Under the pieces are notes generated by a model. That model searched no databases, was not told where the DNA came from, and was given only the letters and a program-made list of their open reading frames with translations. From contig JAJZXF010000007.1 of assembly GCA_021802485.1 (NCBI GenBank), forward strand, positions 1 to 51,921: a stretch of 51,921 bases of DNA. The letters run 5' to 3'. The position numbers and the translations under genes are program-made. This document shows, piece by piece, positions 17,614-26,924 of the stretch (positions are counted from its first letter, which is position 1; each line of letters opens with the position of its first letter). The DNA is from Actinomycetes bacterium. Lineage in GTDB: Bacteria > Actinomycetota > Acidimicrobiia > Acidimicrobiales > JAJZXF01.

Positions 17614-17876
17614 GCGCCGATGTCCGTGCTTCCCGGCTTGCGCACCTGTACCGGCGATCGGCCACGGCCCTCCCACTCGGGTTGGCGCACCTCGGACGGA
17701 TGAATCGCCGCGCCGGCGTAACCACTTGAGATGGTCGAGGCAGTCAGTTCACTCGCGAACCGAAACTGGACCTCGCCAGCTGACCTCGGGCATTGAGCGC
17801 CAGCACGGAAACCCCGTCACACCTCCGTCAAGTGCGATTAAATGAATATCCTCATTACAACTAACGTGGTGGCAAA

Positions 17877-18692
17877 CTAGCGAGCAGTCCAGCCGCAGTC
17901 AACGAGCACGTCCGTGCCCGTCATGAATGTCGACCCGTTGCCAGCAAGGAAGACGATCACCTCTGCGATCTCCTCCGGGCTTGCCCAGCGGCCGAACGCC
18001 TGCTCTTGCTCGCGCTCGGCTCGAACCTCGGAAACCGGCCTGTGCTGTCTCACTGCCTCGCCCTCGACATCGCTCCTAAGCATCGGGGTATCCACCGACC
18101 CCGGGCTCAGAGAGTTCACTCTAATACCTGCGGGAGCCAGCTCCCATGCAAGTGCACGGGTGAATGATATGATCGCGCCCTTCGTTGCGCCATAGACCGC
18201 ATGGTTTACCTGGCCAACATGACCTGATACCGACGCGACGTTCACGATGGACGCCCCTGCAGGTACAGCCGATAGAAGTGGCAGGAATTCCCTGCACATC
18301 AGCATCGTGCCCCCCAGATTTACATCGACCACGTGGCGGTAGTCATCCCACGTCGTCTCCGCGAGCGGCTTGACAAGAACGACGCCAGCGTTGTTCACCA
18401 GCACATCTACTTTTTCATAGTCATCGTGAACCGCCGAGGCAAGAGCCTTGACGTTATCCTCCGACGTCACGTCGCAACGTCTCGCATCAATAGATCCAGC
18501 AACAGCGCCACTTTCACCAACTGGAATATCGCCAAAATCGGGCAACGACAGGCTGTCCACTGCGATCACTCGCGCCTGATCCCTGCGTGCAAACATCTTT
18601 GCCGCCGCGTAGCCAATCCCCTGCGCCCCACCTGTCACGACCACCACCAGGGGGCGCGACCCCGCCAGCACATCCGATCTTGTGTCGCTCAT
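17877..18692 (-). CDS. Short-chain dehydrogenase/reductase
   Basis: This is a classical SDR of 271 aa that probably oxidises a hydroxy group or reduces a keto group with NAD(P). The Rossmann motif is TGGAQGIG, the structural motif NNAG, and the active site S..(12)..YGATK with SVSGHVGQVNHAVYGATKGA. After it come the family's PGSVDTPM and the C-terminal GTDVLVDCGW. The start ATG overlaps the stop of the BKACE gene (ATGA), so the two are coupled. As last gene of the minus-strand cluster it may supply the keto acid that the BKACE cleaves; this is inference. Confidence 0.9.
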   Translation of the reverse strand: MSDTRSDVLAGSRPLVVVVTGGAQGIGYAAAKMFARRDQARVIAVDSLSLPDFGDIPVGESGAVAGSIDARRCDVTSEDNVKALASAVHDDYEKVDVLVNNAGVVLVKPLAETTWDDYRHVVDVNLGGTMLMCREFLPLLSAVPAGASIVNVASVSGHVGQVNHAVYGATKGAIISFTRALAWELAPAGIRVNSLSPGSVDTPMLRSDVEGEAVRQHRPVSEVRAEREQEQAFGRWASPEEIAEVIVFLAGNGSTFMTGTDVLVDCGWTAR

Positions 18693-19489
18693 AGCCCCAT
18701 CATCTCCCTAGCCTCGGCCACGGTCGCGACCCTGCGACCGAGCAGTTCAATCAGCTCTGCAGCCTCCGCCACGAGCTCAGAGGTGGTCGCCCGCTCACCC
18801 TTGCGATTAAATGGCCAATCCTCCGTGCCAACCCTTAAGTGATCGCCCATCTGGACTGCGATCGTATGCACTTCGCGCTGGTGCTCACCCATCACGCTCA
18901 CGCTCGACACGCACCCTGGCGGCATAAGCTTTCGCCGGTACAGATACTCTTCCACGGTCGGAGGCGACCATGTGCCTCCTGGCCACCCAAAAAACAATGT
19001 CGTGATAACCGGCTCGTCCAGGTGACCGCCGTGCTTCAGGTAGTTGAGATTCCAGATAGACCCGCTGTGCCAGATCTCGCACTCAGGCTTCACACCGTAC
19101 TCCCTACACACCTTCGCGTAGTCAACAAGCTCCTCGCGCGGGTGCAGCTCATGGTTTTGCACGTTCGCAAACGCTTCGTCGTGGTGGGCAAGCATGATAG
19201 AGATCATCTCCGACTTGTTCTCGAAGACCGCCATGCGTGGACCCTTCGCCAGCGTCGACATCCCGCACTGGATGAGAACGTCGCTCTTGGAGCGGATACC
19301 CTCGATGGACTCCGCCCAGAGTCCTTCCGTGTGGATGTGCATCACAGCGGCCCCAGCATCCTTGCAACGCACGCTCTCCTCGATGAGAGCGTGCAGATCC
19401 AGGCCACCCTGCTCGCCGCCTGCTGCGGGAGAATCGCTTGGCCAAAGCCAGCTCTCGTTTGCACATGCCGTGATGATCACGGGGTTCAT
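18689..19489 (-). CDS. Beta-keto acid cleavage enzyme (BKACE, DUF849)
   Basis: BKACE enzymes split a 3-keto acid with acetyl-CoA, giving acetoacetate and a new acyl-CoA. The 266-aa protein has the Zn-binding motif MHIHTEGL (two His) near residue 48, a Gly-rich TLFFGWPGG segment, and VGTEDWPFNRKGE near the C-terminus, supplying the acidic ligand. ATG 19489 has GGAGG 9 nt upstream; the frame upstream runs into the preceding gene. It is 4 nt after the Gfo/Idh gene and overlaps the SDR gene. The substrate class (for example 3-keto-5-aminohexanoate or dehydrocarnitine in characterised members) is not evident. Confidence 0.85.
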   Translation of the reverse strand: MNPVIITACANESWLWPSDSPAAGGEQGGLDLHALIEESVRCKDAGAAVMHIHTEGLWAESIEGIRSKSDVLIQCGMSTLAKGPRMAVFENKSEMISIMLAHHDEAFANVQNHELHPREELVDYAKVCREYGVKPECEIWHSGSIWNLNYLKHGGHLDEPVITTLFFGWPGGTWSPPTVEEYLYRRKLMPPGCVSSVSVMGEHQREVHTIAVQMGDHLRVGTEDWPFNRKGERATTSELVAEAAELIELLGRRVATVAEAREMMGL

Positions 19490-19493
19490 CGAA

Positions 19494-20510
19494 CTATACC
19501 TCCAGCTCTTTGCCATCCTGAGCAACGGACTCGTACGCTCTCTCGATCACCCGTAGAGCAAAGACTCCAACCTCCGCCTCGACGAGCGGTGGCCTCTTCT
19601 CTGCAATTGCCCTTGCAAAGTCCCGCACGCCATCCGCAATCGAGTGCAGCTTCCAACCGAACACGTCCGAGCCCACTCCCTCAAGTGGGGTGCCTTTCGC
19701 GTCCCATTCGTCCCGATACCAGACAGCCGGTGGATCAGCCAGCTGATCGATAATCACGCTTCCCGTGCTCCCGTAGACCTCCAGGCGCTCCGTCCAGGGA
19801 ATCTCTGCTGTGAAAGTGAACTCCGAACTGAAAATCGCGCCGGTGTCCAGGGTCCCCGAAACTATCGCGTGGTCTTCCACCTCGCTCTCAGGCACCAGCT
19901 TGTACTGGATCGCCCGAACCTTCTTGATGTCACCAAAAAGCCAGCGTAGGAGGTAGAAGGAGTGAGCACCGGCGTCCATGATGGTGCCGCCGCCAGCACC
20001 GGTCCGGCTGCCTTTCCACAGAGTCGGATCCGACAAGCGAACCACCTCGCTGCCGGCGATGAAGGTCCTTATCAGCCTGACGTCACCAATGCGGCCATCT
20101 TCGAGAATCTTCTGAAGCGCTAGATAGGCGGCCACAAAGCGGGTGTTCTCCGCTACGCTGATCACCAGCCCCTTCGACTTCGCCAGCTCTAACAGATCAC
20201 TGGCCTCTGCGGAGCTGTTCGCCAAAGGCTTCTCGACAAGGACGTGCTTGCCTGCTTCAAGAGCCGCCCGCGCCATTTCATAATGCAGGTGGTGCGGCAC
20301 CATCAGGTCGACTACGTCAACGGTCGGGTCCGCAAGAAACGCGTCATAGTCCACATAGGCCTTACACCCGATGACCTTCGCCCGGACCTCCGCAAGATCA
20401 TCGGCCTTGTCGCAAACAGCAGCCACTTCGACCGCGTCCTTCTCCAGCTCGTACCCATGACCATGGGCCGCCGATATGAGGCCCAGCCCAACCATCCCTA
20501 CTCGTATCAT
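19494..20510 (-). CDS. Gfo/Idh/MocA family oxidoreductase
   Basis: This is a 338-aa NAD(P)-dependent oxidoreductase, usually acting on sugars, inositols or related hydroxy compounds. The Rossmann fold opens MIRVGMVGLGLISAAHGHGY. The motif EKPLA carries the conserved Lys. GGGTIMDAGAHSFYLLRWLFG contains the catalytic His region of the C-terminal domain. The protein ends close to the BKACE start (4-nt gap), so co-transcription is very likely. It lies 139 nt after the M24 gene. Confidence 0.88.
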   Translation of the reverse strand: MIRVGMVGLGLISAAHGHGYELEKDAVEVAAVCDKADDLAEVRAKVIGCKAYVDYDAFLADPTVDVVDLMVPHHLHYEMARAALEAGKHVLVEKPLANSSAEASDLLELAKSKGLVISVAENTRFVAAYLALQKILEDGRIGDVRLIRTFIAGSEVVRLSDPTLWKGSRTGAGGGTIMDAGAHSFYLLRWLFGDIKKVRAIQYKLVPESEVEDHAIVSGTLDTGAIFSSEFTFTAEIPWTERLEVYGSTGSVIIDQLADPPAVWYRDEWDAKGTPLEGVGSDVFGWKLHSIADGVRDFARAIAEKRPPLVEAEVGVFALRVIERAYESVAQDGKELEV

Positions 20511-20649
20511 CTTCGTATCATCCTCTCACGCTCATAGTGCATACCTCGCCCCTGAGTACAGAGCTGGGGCCTCGGACCTAAAGCCACCCGGATCTACCAC
20601 CCCGCCAGCTGTTCCAAGATCAATCGAAGAGCCCAGCGCCTGGGTCAGC

Positions 20650-21798
20650 TCAAGCCACTCTGTGGAGTTCACGTGGGAGCATCGACAGCCTCTTCGCCCC
20701 ATCGGGCGTGATGTGGTAAGTCTCTTCATTCCCGATAGGAACCAGCTCATCGGTTATGGTGTAAAGCTCGATCGCAACCACCATGTCCTCCTCGATACAT
20801 GGGCCCGCCCGATCGTCGATCCAGTCCTCTTCGATCTCGAGCCCGATGGAGTGCCCGACATGGTTCAGCCACTCGTGCCCTGTGATGTTCCCGTCAATCA
20901 AGAGCTTCTTCCCGTGCTCGAACAGCTCCGAATACGGTGTCCCGGGCTTCATAACAGCACCTATCGAGTCCACCACAGCAACCATCGACTTGTACAGATG
21001 CGTGATCTGCTCGGGTATCTCTCCAGAAAACCCGTAGCGGCGGTTGTCGGAGCAGTAGCCGTCGACCATCGCCCCGACATCCAACGTAATCAGCTTGTTC
21101 TCTGCAAGTTTCTCATCGATCGCGATCTCGGGGTTCTCCGTTCCAAAGGAGATGGTGATGTGACTGATCCCGTCGACCCCACGAGCGAAGAGATATCGCT
21201 TGGCCTCGTTTATCAGCGCCAGCCGGGACGAGCCGATCGTTAGAGAGGAGAAGATCTCGTCAACACAGGACTCGGCTATCTCCAGGCTCTTCTCGAGGAC
21301 CTCGAGTTCACGAGGAGACTTGACAAGCCGTAGGGCTCTGAGAAGCGAGTCGACCACAACCAGCCTCTCGTTATCGATTCCAGCCTCGGCCAAGGCTGCA
21401 AGAACGTACTGTGGGCAGGTGGACTCGATGCCGAGCTTCTCCGCTGGACCGAGCTGCTCGGCCACCACCTGGCGCACGGAACTGACAGCAGCTCCGAGAT
21501 CTTCGTAGCCGACCACCTTTTCCGCGCCAAAGGTCACGCCATATGTGGAAAATGCCCAGCAGAGCAGGGTCGGCTCACCGTTCGCGCCAATACAGCTGAA
21601 GGCAGGCAGACGGTTTTTCAGGTTGAACAAGATCGGATTGCCAGTGCCGGTGATGCAGGGGTAGCCGGTCGTATAGTAAACGTTCTCCGGCAGGCTCACG
21701 AGCACTGCCCCCACACCATGCTCCTCCATCAGCCGGGCTGCCCTCGCAGGGTCAAATCCCAGTGATCGGAACTCGGTCGACGGTTTTGTATCAGCCAC
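20650..21798 (-). CDS. M24 family metallopeptidase / creatinase-like protein
   Basis: This is a 382-aa pita-bread-fold protein. The creatinase N-domain contains LPENVYYTTGYPCIT. The catalytic domain keeps all expected metal ligands: LDVGAMVDGYCSDNRR (two Asp), VGHSIGLEIEE (His), VAIELYTI (Glu) and IGNEETYHIT (Glu). Members act as Xaa-Pro peptidases, creatinases or DMSP lyases. Placement in a catabolic cluster favours a hydrolase of a small amide or betaine-like compound over general peptide turnover, but that is inference. ATG 21798 follows the FAH-family gene by 172 nt. Confidence 0.85.
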   Translation of the reverse strand: MADTKPSTEFRSLGFDPARAARLMEEHGVGAVLVSLPENVYYTTGYPCITGTGNPILFNLKNRLPAFSCIGANGEPTLLCWAFSTYGVTFGAEKVVGYEDLGAAVSSVRQVVAEQLGPAEKLGIESTCPQYVLAALAEAGIDNERLVVVDSLLRALRLVKSPRELEVLEKSLEIAESCVDEIFSSLTIGSSRLALINEAKRYLFARGVDGISHITISFGTENPEIAIDEKLAENKLITLDVGAMVDGYCSDNRRYGFSGEIPEQITHLYKSMVAVVDSIGAVMKPGTPYSELFEHGKKLLIDGNITGHEWLNHVGHSIGLEIEEDWIDDRAGPCIEEDMVVAIELYTITDELVPIGNEETYHITPDGAKRLSMLPRELHRVA

Positions 21799-21970
21799 GC
21801 CTCTTGCCTCCTGGATAGCCCGAACAGCTCACGATTTCCCCATCCCTACACAACGCATTATGCGCCAATGTAGCCCACCTTTGTTCAAGCCCGAAACCAG
21901 GGCCTTCGATTCCCAGCCACCGCAGCCACGCCTGCAAGCCGTCACAATGCCCATTCTTCCCGACGCTGCG

Positions 21971-22870
21971 CTACTTCTCACTCCAGACCGACACCGGGTT
22001 TGAAAGCACTCCAATGCCATCGACGTCCACCTCGACGAGGTCGCCATCACTCAGGTACACAGGGGGCTTGCGAGTATACCCGACCCCCTCGGGAGTACCG
22101 GTACTGATGACATCCCCCGGCTCGAGAGTCATGAAGCGCGACGCATACGAGACAAGGTCCCTCACCCCAAAGATAAGGCGCGACGTCCTGCTCGTCTGCA
22201 TAATTGTGCCGTTCACCCTGCACGAGATCGCGAGATCCGACGCCTCGCCGAGCTCATCCACGGTCACTATCCACGGACCGAGTGGTGCAAAAGTGTCAAA
22301 GGACTTTCCCCTCATCCACTGGCCGTCTCCGAACTGGGCGTCCCGGGCCGAAACGTCATCGCATAGGGTGTAGCCCAGCACGTGCGAGAGTGCGTCGTCA
22401 CGGCTGATGTCACGACCCTTGCGACCGATCACCAGCGCGAGCTCGGCCTCGTAGTCGACTTCGACGGAGTCCGAATGCCGGAAGCGGATCGGGTCGCCGG
22501 GACCCACAATCGCGCTGGGCGCTTTCAGGAAGAGCAACGGGGCCTTCGGACGCTCGTCTCCTGTCTCCTCCGCATGGTCCGCGTAATTGAAACCAACCCC
22601 AAGGAGCTTGGATGGGTTGACTACCGGGCTCAGTATCTCTAGGTCTGCCATTTCCACCCGCTCTCCGGGACCGGAAAGGTCCTGTGACGACCCCAACGTC
22701 TCCCGCAGAACGTCAGCAGCTGCATGATCCGACTCGCGAGCAAGTATCACGCCCGTTACGCGACTGGATGCATCAGCTGAATCAGTCGAACGATCATTAA
22801 CGCCCTCCTTCTCGATCTCGATGCGAACCAGCACTACGTCTGATCTCCACCGTGCCCGCGCCAACTTCAT
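21971..22870 (-). CDS. Fumarylacetoacetate hydrolase family protein
   Basis: Enzymes of this family hydrolyse or decarboxylate 2,4-diketo or acylpyruvate-like acids with Mg or Ca. The 299-aa protein has LLGVGFNYADHAEE, VDYEAELALVIG (metal Glu residues), CDDVSARDAQF, GKSFDTFAPLGPW and TGTPEGVGYTRKPP. ATG 22870 has AAGGAGGG 11 nt upstream. The first ~50 residues are less conserved and acidic. It is the first gene of the five-gene minus-strand cluster (FAH, M24, Gfo/Idh, BKACE, SDR), and the enzyme set implies breakdown of an oxidised small carbon compound. Confidence 0.88.
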   Translation of the reverse strand: MKLARARWRSDVVLVRIEIEKEGVNDRSTDSADASSRVTGVILARESDHAAADVLRETLGSSQDLSGPGERVEMADLEILSPVVNPSKLLGVGFNYADHAEETGDERPKAPLLFLKAPSAIVGPGDPIRFRHSDSVEVDYEAELALVIGRKGRDISRDDALSHVLGYTLCDDVSARDAQFGDGQWMRGKSFDTFAPLGPWIVTVDELGEASDLAISCRVNGTIMQTSRTSRLIFGVRDLVSYASRFMTLEPGDVISTGTPEGVGYTRKPPVYLSDGDLVEVDVDGIGVLSNPVSVWSEK

Positions 22871-23374
22871 TCGGCTTCCAACCCTCCTTGTTTGTCAGGT
22901 CTCCTGAACCCGCCAAGCACCACCGGGTTCACCTTCGTCGTCCTCATCTTTCGAGCTAGGTCACACAGTACCGGCAAGACTCCAGCTGTCCAGGCAAGAT
23001 CACCGTGACCCCCGTCTTCTACGCCAAGCACCATGCAGCGGCATCAACCAAAGCCCCCACAACACGTTCTTGTCTACTCCTGGCACTTGCTTCATAGCAA
23101 GCGGCCGTCATGCACATCTTCAATACAAACTGGTCTCCTTCTCAGCCGCGACAGACATTTAGGCGTCATCGTGGTTTCGATCAAGCCTGGTCCTCGTCAT
23201 CGACTAGGAGTGACGTCCTCGTGCGCCTCCCTACGGGCAGCATCGCCCGCACGCTCCCTCTCGATCGACTGATCTAGCAAGTGTGCAAGCGCGCGCCTTC
23301 CAAGCAGCCGCGCACGTGAAGCGATTACCATCTCTTTCCAACACATCGCCTGATAAGAGCACAGGAGGGACGAC
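22871..23374. other. Intergenic region between divergent genes
   Basis: About 500 nt separate the FAH-family gene from the divergent membrane protein at 23375. I see no RNA gene, repeat or clear promoter hexamers. A short minus-strand frame at 23197-23331 is listed separately. Confidence 0.5.
23197..23331 (-). CDS. Possible small basic/acidic peptide
   Basis: This is a 44-aa frame from ATG 23331 with GGAAAGAG immediately upstream. It reads MVIASRARLLGRRALAHLLD, then a charged helix (QSIERERAGDAARREAHED). The composition is plausible for a folded helix, but no family is recognised. It may be the remnant of a larger gene. Confidence 0.22.
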   Translation of the reverse strand: MVIASRARLLGRRALAHLLDQSIERERAGDAARREAHEDVTPSR

Positions 23375-23920
23375 ATGGATAGCGACGGGAGTATAGAGGC
23401 CGGGAACTCCGGATGGTGGCAAACACCCGATGGAAAACGGTACCCGCCACCGGCAAACGATGCGGAAGCAGCGCGCATGTATAACTCAATGTGGCAAGGA
23501 ACAGACGGCAAGTGGTACGCAGCGCTTGAGCCCACACCTGCCGGAAGTACCCCGACCGGGACCCCTGCCGGCAGAGCATCTCCTGGAACTCCACGAGGAA
23601 CGGTGCCGTCCGAAATCGGCACTCAGCCCCCGCTCGGTTATTGGCCGCAAGGTCAGCACCAACCCACCAATGGCTTTGCCATTGCGGCACTTGTCTGCTC
23701 GCTTCTGTTCCTCCTCGTGGTGCCTGCGCTGCTTGGAATCATCTTCGGATTCGTGGCGCTCTCTCAGATCCACAGGTCACGCGCAAACCCGCAGCTTATG
23801 CCAGCCCAGAAAGGGGACGGACTTGCGATTTCGGGAATCCTAATCGGCTTTATCGGCCTCTCCCTAATGCTGGTGGCGGTGGCAATCCCTACATTCATCG
23901 GAGTCCGCCACACCGGCTAA
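23375..23920 (+). CDS. Small membrane protein with tryptophan-rich header and DUF4190-like domain
   Basis: This is a 181-aa protein from ATG 23375, with AGGAGG 7 nt upstream. The N-terminus holds two short aromatic motifs, GWWQTPDGKRYPPP and MWQGTDGKWYAA, which resemble the DUF2510 header of actinobacterial envelope proteins. A Pro/Thr/Gly-rich linker follows. Two membrane helices then flank a short loop (FAIAALVCSLLFLLVVPALL, then GLAISGILIGFIGLSLMLVA), the arrangement of DUF4190 proteins. Orientation and function are unknown. It stands alone, divergent from the catabolic cluster and next to a transposase remnant. Confidence 0.75.
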   Translation: MDSDGSIEAGNSGWWQTPDGKRYPPPANDAEAARMYNSMWQGTDGKWYAALEPTPAGSTPTGTPAGRASPGTPRGTVPSEIGTQPPLGYWPQGQHQPTNGFAIAALVCSLLFLLVVPALLGIIFGFVALSQIHRSRANPQLMPAQKGDGLAISGILIGFIGLSLMLVAVAIPTFIGVRHTG

Positions 23921-24021
23921 GTTGGAGGCTCGCCGAGTTCCACCAATCGTTTCAACGCTCTGGCCACGATCGCCGGGGCAATCCGACACAACGACCAGTG
24001 GAGGGCCCAGTATGTACACGG

Positions 24022-25925
24022 TCATTTGCAAAGTCCCCGAGGGATCCCGAGTATGTCCAGAGCGACATCCGGTTGGCGGGCCAGTTGGCGGGTTGAAGCT
24101 GCGATGTTGACCGAGCGGTAGGTGGTGTGGCGGATCATGCCGATTGCCAGGTTGCGTAGGGTCGCGAGGATGCGAGAGAGAGTTCCCGTGCGGACCTGGG
24201 ACAAGTCTTCGCCAAAGGTCACGCCTCGAACCCAGTGGAGGCCGTTCTCTATGGACCAGTGTCCATGCACGAGCCGGAACAGGTGCTCGATGCCTGCGTC
24301 GTCGGTCGTAAGGTCTGTGACGTAGAAGCGGACCCTCGATGCTGGCCCGGACGTCATCGAGGGTCGACGACTCTCGCTCGACGATGATGAAGGTCTTCGC
24401 ATGGGGGAAGGTGATCGTAGGCGGGACCTGCGTTGACCAGACCCGGTGGCGGTCGATACGGCCATGGGCACGTTCACAGGTCTCGTACTCGGGATGCTCA
24501 AGGTCGATCCCCTCCCCTGCGTCGAGCGCTGCGTTCCACAGCTGGGGCTGATTCCTTGACGCTGAAGATGTAGTGGCCTCCCTTGCCGACGACAAGCCTG
24601 GCCGCTCTCTTCTGGGCGTGCATCGCATCTGCGGTGACGACCCGACCTGCAAGGTTGATCGGCTCGAGCAGTGGAGCGAAGGCGAGTATCTCGTTTGTCT
24701 TGTCGTTCTCGACGTTGCGCTGAGCGATCACCATCCCGGTGTCGTGGCGAAGCGCTGCGAGCAACTGGACCTGGGTGCCGTCAGCTCGCTTCGCTCCCCG
24801 AACCGCCTTGCCGTCAACAGCTACTCCGACCAGGTCCGCTCCTGGGATGACACCGCTCGCGCTGTCATCCGCGTCCGAGTCTGCATCGCGATCAGCTTCG
24901 TCGGATCCGTCCTCGATCTCGGAGCCGGGCGCATCGGATCGCACAGGGGTCCGCGATCTCCGATCTGCTTGTTCTGCAGTCCAGGTGTTCACGATGAGGT
25001 CGAGCTCCTCAGCATCGACCGACATTGCCACCCGCCGGATCGTCGCATAGCTCGGCGGGACTCGTAGCCCTGAGGATGGGGAGATTCGAGCGCCGAGGCG
25101 GGCGAGGACCTCCTGGGACGAGCTCTCACACCATTCACTCAGCGTGACCAGGCTCTTGTGGCCAGCCAGGGTCGCGCACGCGATAAGCACCAGTGTCGAG
25201 ACGAAGTCGTGGCGGACCCCTCTCGGATCCCTGGGATCGGTGATCGCCTCGAGGCGCTCGATCAGACTGGAGAGGTCTGCGGTGTTGAAATCGATCTGTG
25301 CCACCTGGATCCTTTGGTCTGGGAACAACAACGGATGGTCGAAGGACCCTGCTGCGAGCACCTCGGTACTGCGCCGGTGCAGCGAACGGACGTAGACGTG
25401 CTTGATCTGGCCGTGGGCGACGTAGCTACCGGAGCGACGTCCAAAGCCCCCGGTCTCACCGAGGCGGAGAAACGACGACGCGCCGTAACAGGTGCCGATA
25501 TGGCGGGAGGGGTCGACGAAACTCTCGACCAGTGGGACTGGATGGCCCCAGGCCTCCACCCAGTTGTCGGAGAGCCTCTTCAGCGTCCTGGACATCACCG
25601 CAGACGCTGCGTTATGGCGACGACCAGCCGGCAGCACGCAGAACCTCTGGTTCGACGCGATGAAGCGGAGCCTTCGCTTCTGGATCTCCTGGCTCCAGCC
25701 GATGAAGCGATCCCGAGGCCCACATGACAGCGCAAGCGATGCCAAGCCGACCAACGCTACCCACTCACCATTCGCGTCGACAGCCACGTAGCGCATCGTC
25801 TCGCCGACCATCCGATGGCCAAGCCAGTGGTGCTCGTCAAGCTCCGCGTCGAAGCGACTACCGTCCCCAGCACCGATCGGGGCGACGCTCAGCCCTGCGA
25901 ACCACGCATCTCGCACCCACCACAC
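24022..25925 (-). pseudogene. DUF4338 (DruA-like)-ISAs1 transposase fusion, frameshifted
   Basis: The first part (residues about 30-180) is a DUF4338 domain: DEHHWLGHRMVGETMRYVAV, GPRDRFIGWS, LVESFVDPSRHIGTCYGAS. It is followed in the same frame by a DDE_Tnp_1-associated domain (LERLEAITDPRDPRGVRHDF) and the ISAs1 catalytic region (VGVAVDGKAVRGAKRADG, VVTADAMHAQKRAA). At about 24556 the frame breaks: VKESAP should read VKENQPQLW, consistent with loss of two bases. The next frame carries RNQPQLWNAALDAGEGID and CERAHGRIDRHRV. A second break near 24340-24350 leads to the final frame VRFYVTDLTTDDAG, HGHWSIENGLHWVRGVTFGE, ending at 24022. The extreme N-terminus of DUF4338 appears shortened. I could not define terminal inverted repeats. 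Confidence 0.82.
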
Positions 25926-25998
25926 GTAGTATCGCGGCAGTAGGCCGCGTCAATCGACTCCCAATACCGCAGGTCACAGCCTCGTGCTCCCGACTATG

Positions 25999-26567
25999 AA
26001 AAGGCCGACCAGTATGCGAGGCAAGCCGTTCAGCGCGAAAGAGCGCGACAAGATCCGCGCCAAGATCGAACGGGCCAAACCGCTGAGCAAAGTTGCCCGC
26101 CAGCTCGGGCGGGCAACTTCGAGCGTCTGCCGGGAGGTCGCGCGAAACGGCGGGCACGATCGCTACCAGGCGACAACGGCGGAGCGCTGCCGGGCGCGGC
26201 TAAAGCAGACCAGGTTCCAGACGGACCTTCTCTTTGCGCGACGCGTGGAGAAGCGTCCGGCGACGAAGGACTCGCCGATGACGATCGCACCCGCCCTTGG
26301 TTCTGAAGGCTCCCCCGTGAGTGAAGAGACGATCTGCCGAGCTATCTGCGTGACAAGCGCCGGGGGCTTCGAACGGAGCTCTATGTGCACCTGAAGCGTT
26401 TGCGTCACAGCCACAAACCAAGACTCGCTAACCGCGGGCGAACAAGGCCAGCTGGCTCAGTGCATTCAGCCCAATCTGCATCCAGGCGGAGATCGCCGGT
26501 CGCAGAGTCCAGGACACCTGACATAGTAGCCAGGTCCACCGCTGACATTCGGCCCCGAGCAGGGTGA
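25999..26567 (+). pseudogene. IS30-family transposase, N-terminal remnant
   Basis: The frame contains the IS30 helix-turn-helix region (FSAKERDKIRAKIERAKPLS, KVARQLGRATSSVCREVARN) and VSEETICRAI, the counterpart of VSHETIYRAIY. A frameshift near 26340-26380 moves the reading to RRGLRTELYVHLKRLRHSHK and on to TPDIVARSTADIRPRAG, matching the IPDMVSISERPAEV stretch of IS30 enzymes. The catalytic domain does not follow directly; it resumes at 26925. Confidence 0.78.
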
Positions 26568-26924
26568 AATCCCCCGAGGGGCGGGGCTTTCGATTATAGA
26601 CATGATCATCTAAGTGTCTGGGAATCAAGGCAAGTGGCCACCAGCATGCGGGCCTGATTGGCGGTCGGGCCGTGCCCGTGACAACTGCGGTGCGAAACGT
26701 ACGCGCTTCACGGGGAACACTCCTCGTTGAGATGACCGGTAGTGCGCTCCAGATCTGCATCGACCCACTCTCCCCACCACGGCACACTCGGGCGATTGGA
26801 GCTCTTTGTGAGAGGCTCACTGACGCGGAAACCACCTATCCCTGGACGAGCCTCGTGCTGCACTATTCGGTCAAGGACGCCTCTGGCATCACATGAACTT
26901 GATCACCATGTCCGGTGTCCTGGC
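26568..26924 (+). other. Segment splitting the IS30 transposase
   Basis: About 357 bp intervene between two parts of IS30 transposase that should be adjacent (TPDIVARS..RPRAG and VGHFGGDLII). It contains a short frame at 26672-26896 ending RAIGALCERLTDAETTYPW and SLVLHYSVKD, which reads like the tail of another protein, perhaps a transposase; I cannot name it. GC-rich inverted bases (CCCCGAGGGG) occur near 26570-26580. No clear target duplication is seen. Confidence 0.5.

Noticed and set aside
26672-26896. 74-codon plus-strand frame as an independent gene
   Set aside because: It lies in a segment splitting a dead transposase, starts without a ribosome site, and looks like the tail of a larger broken gene.
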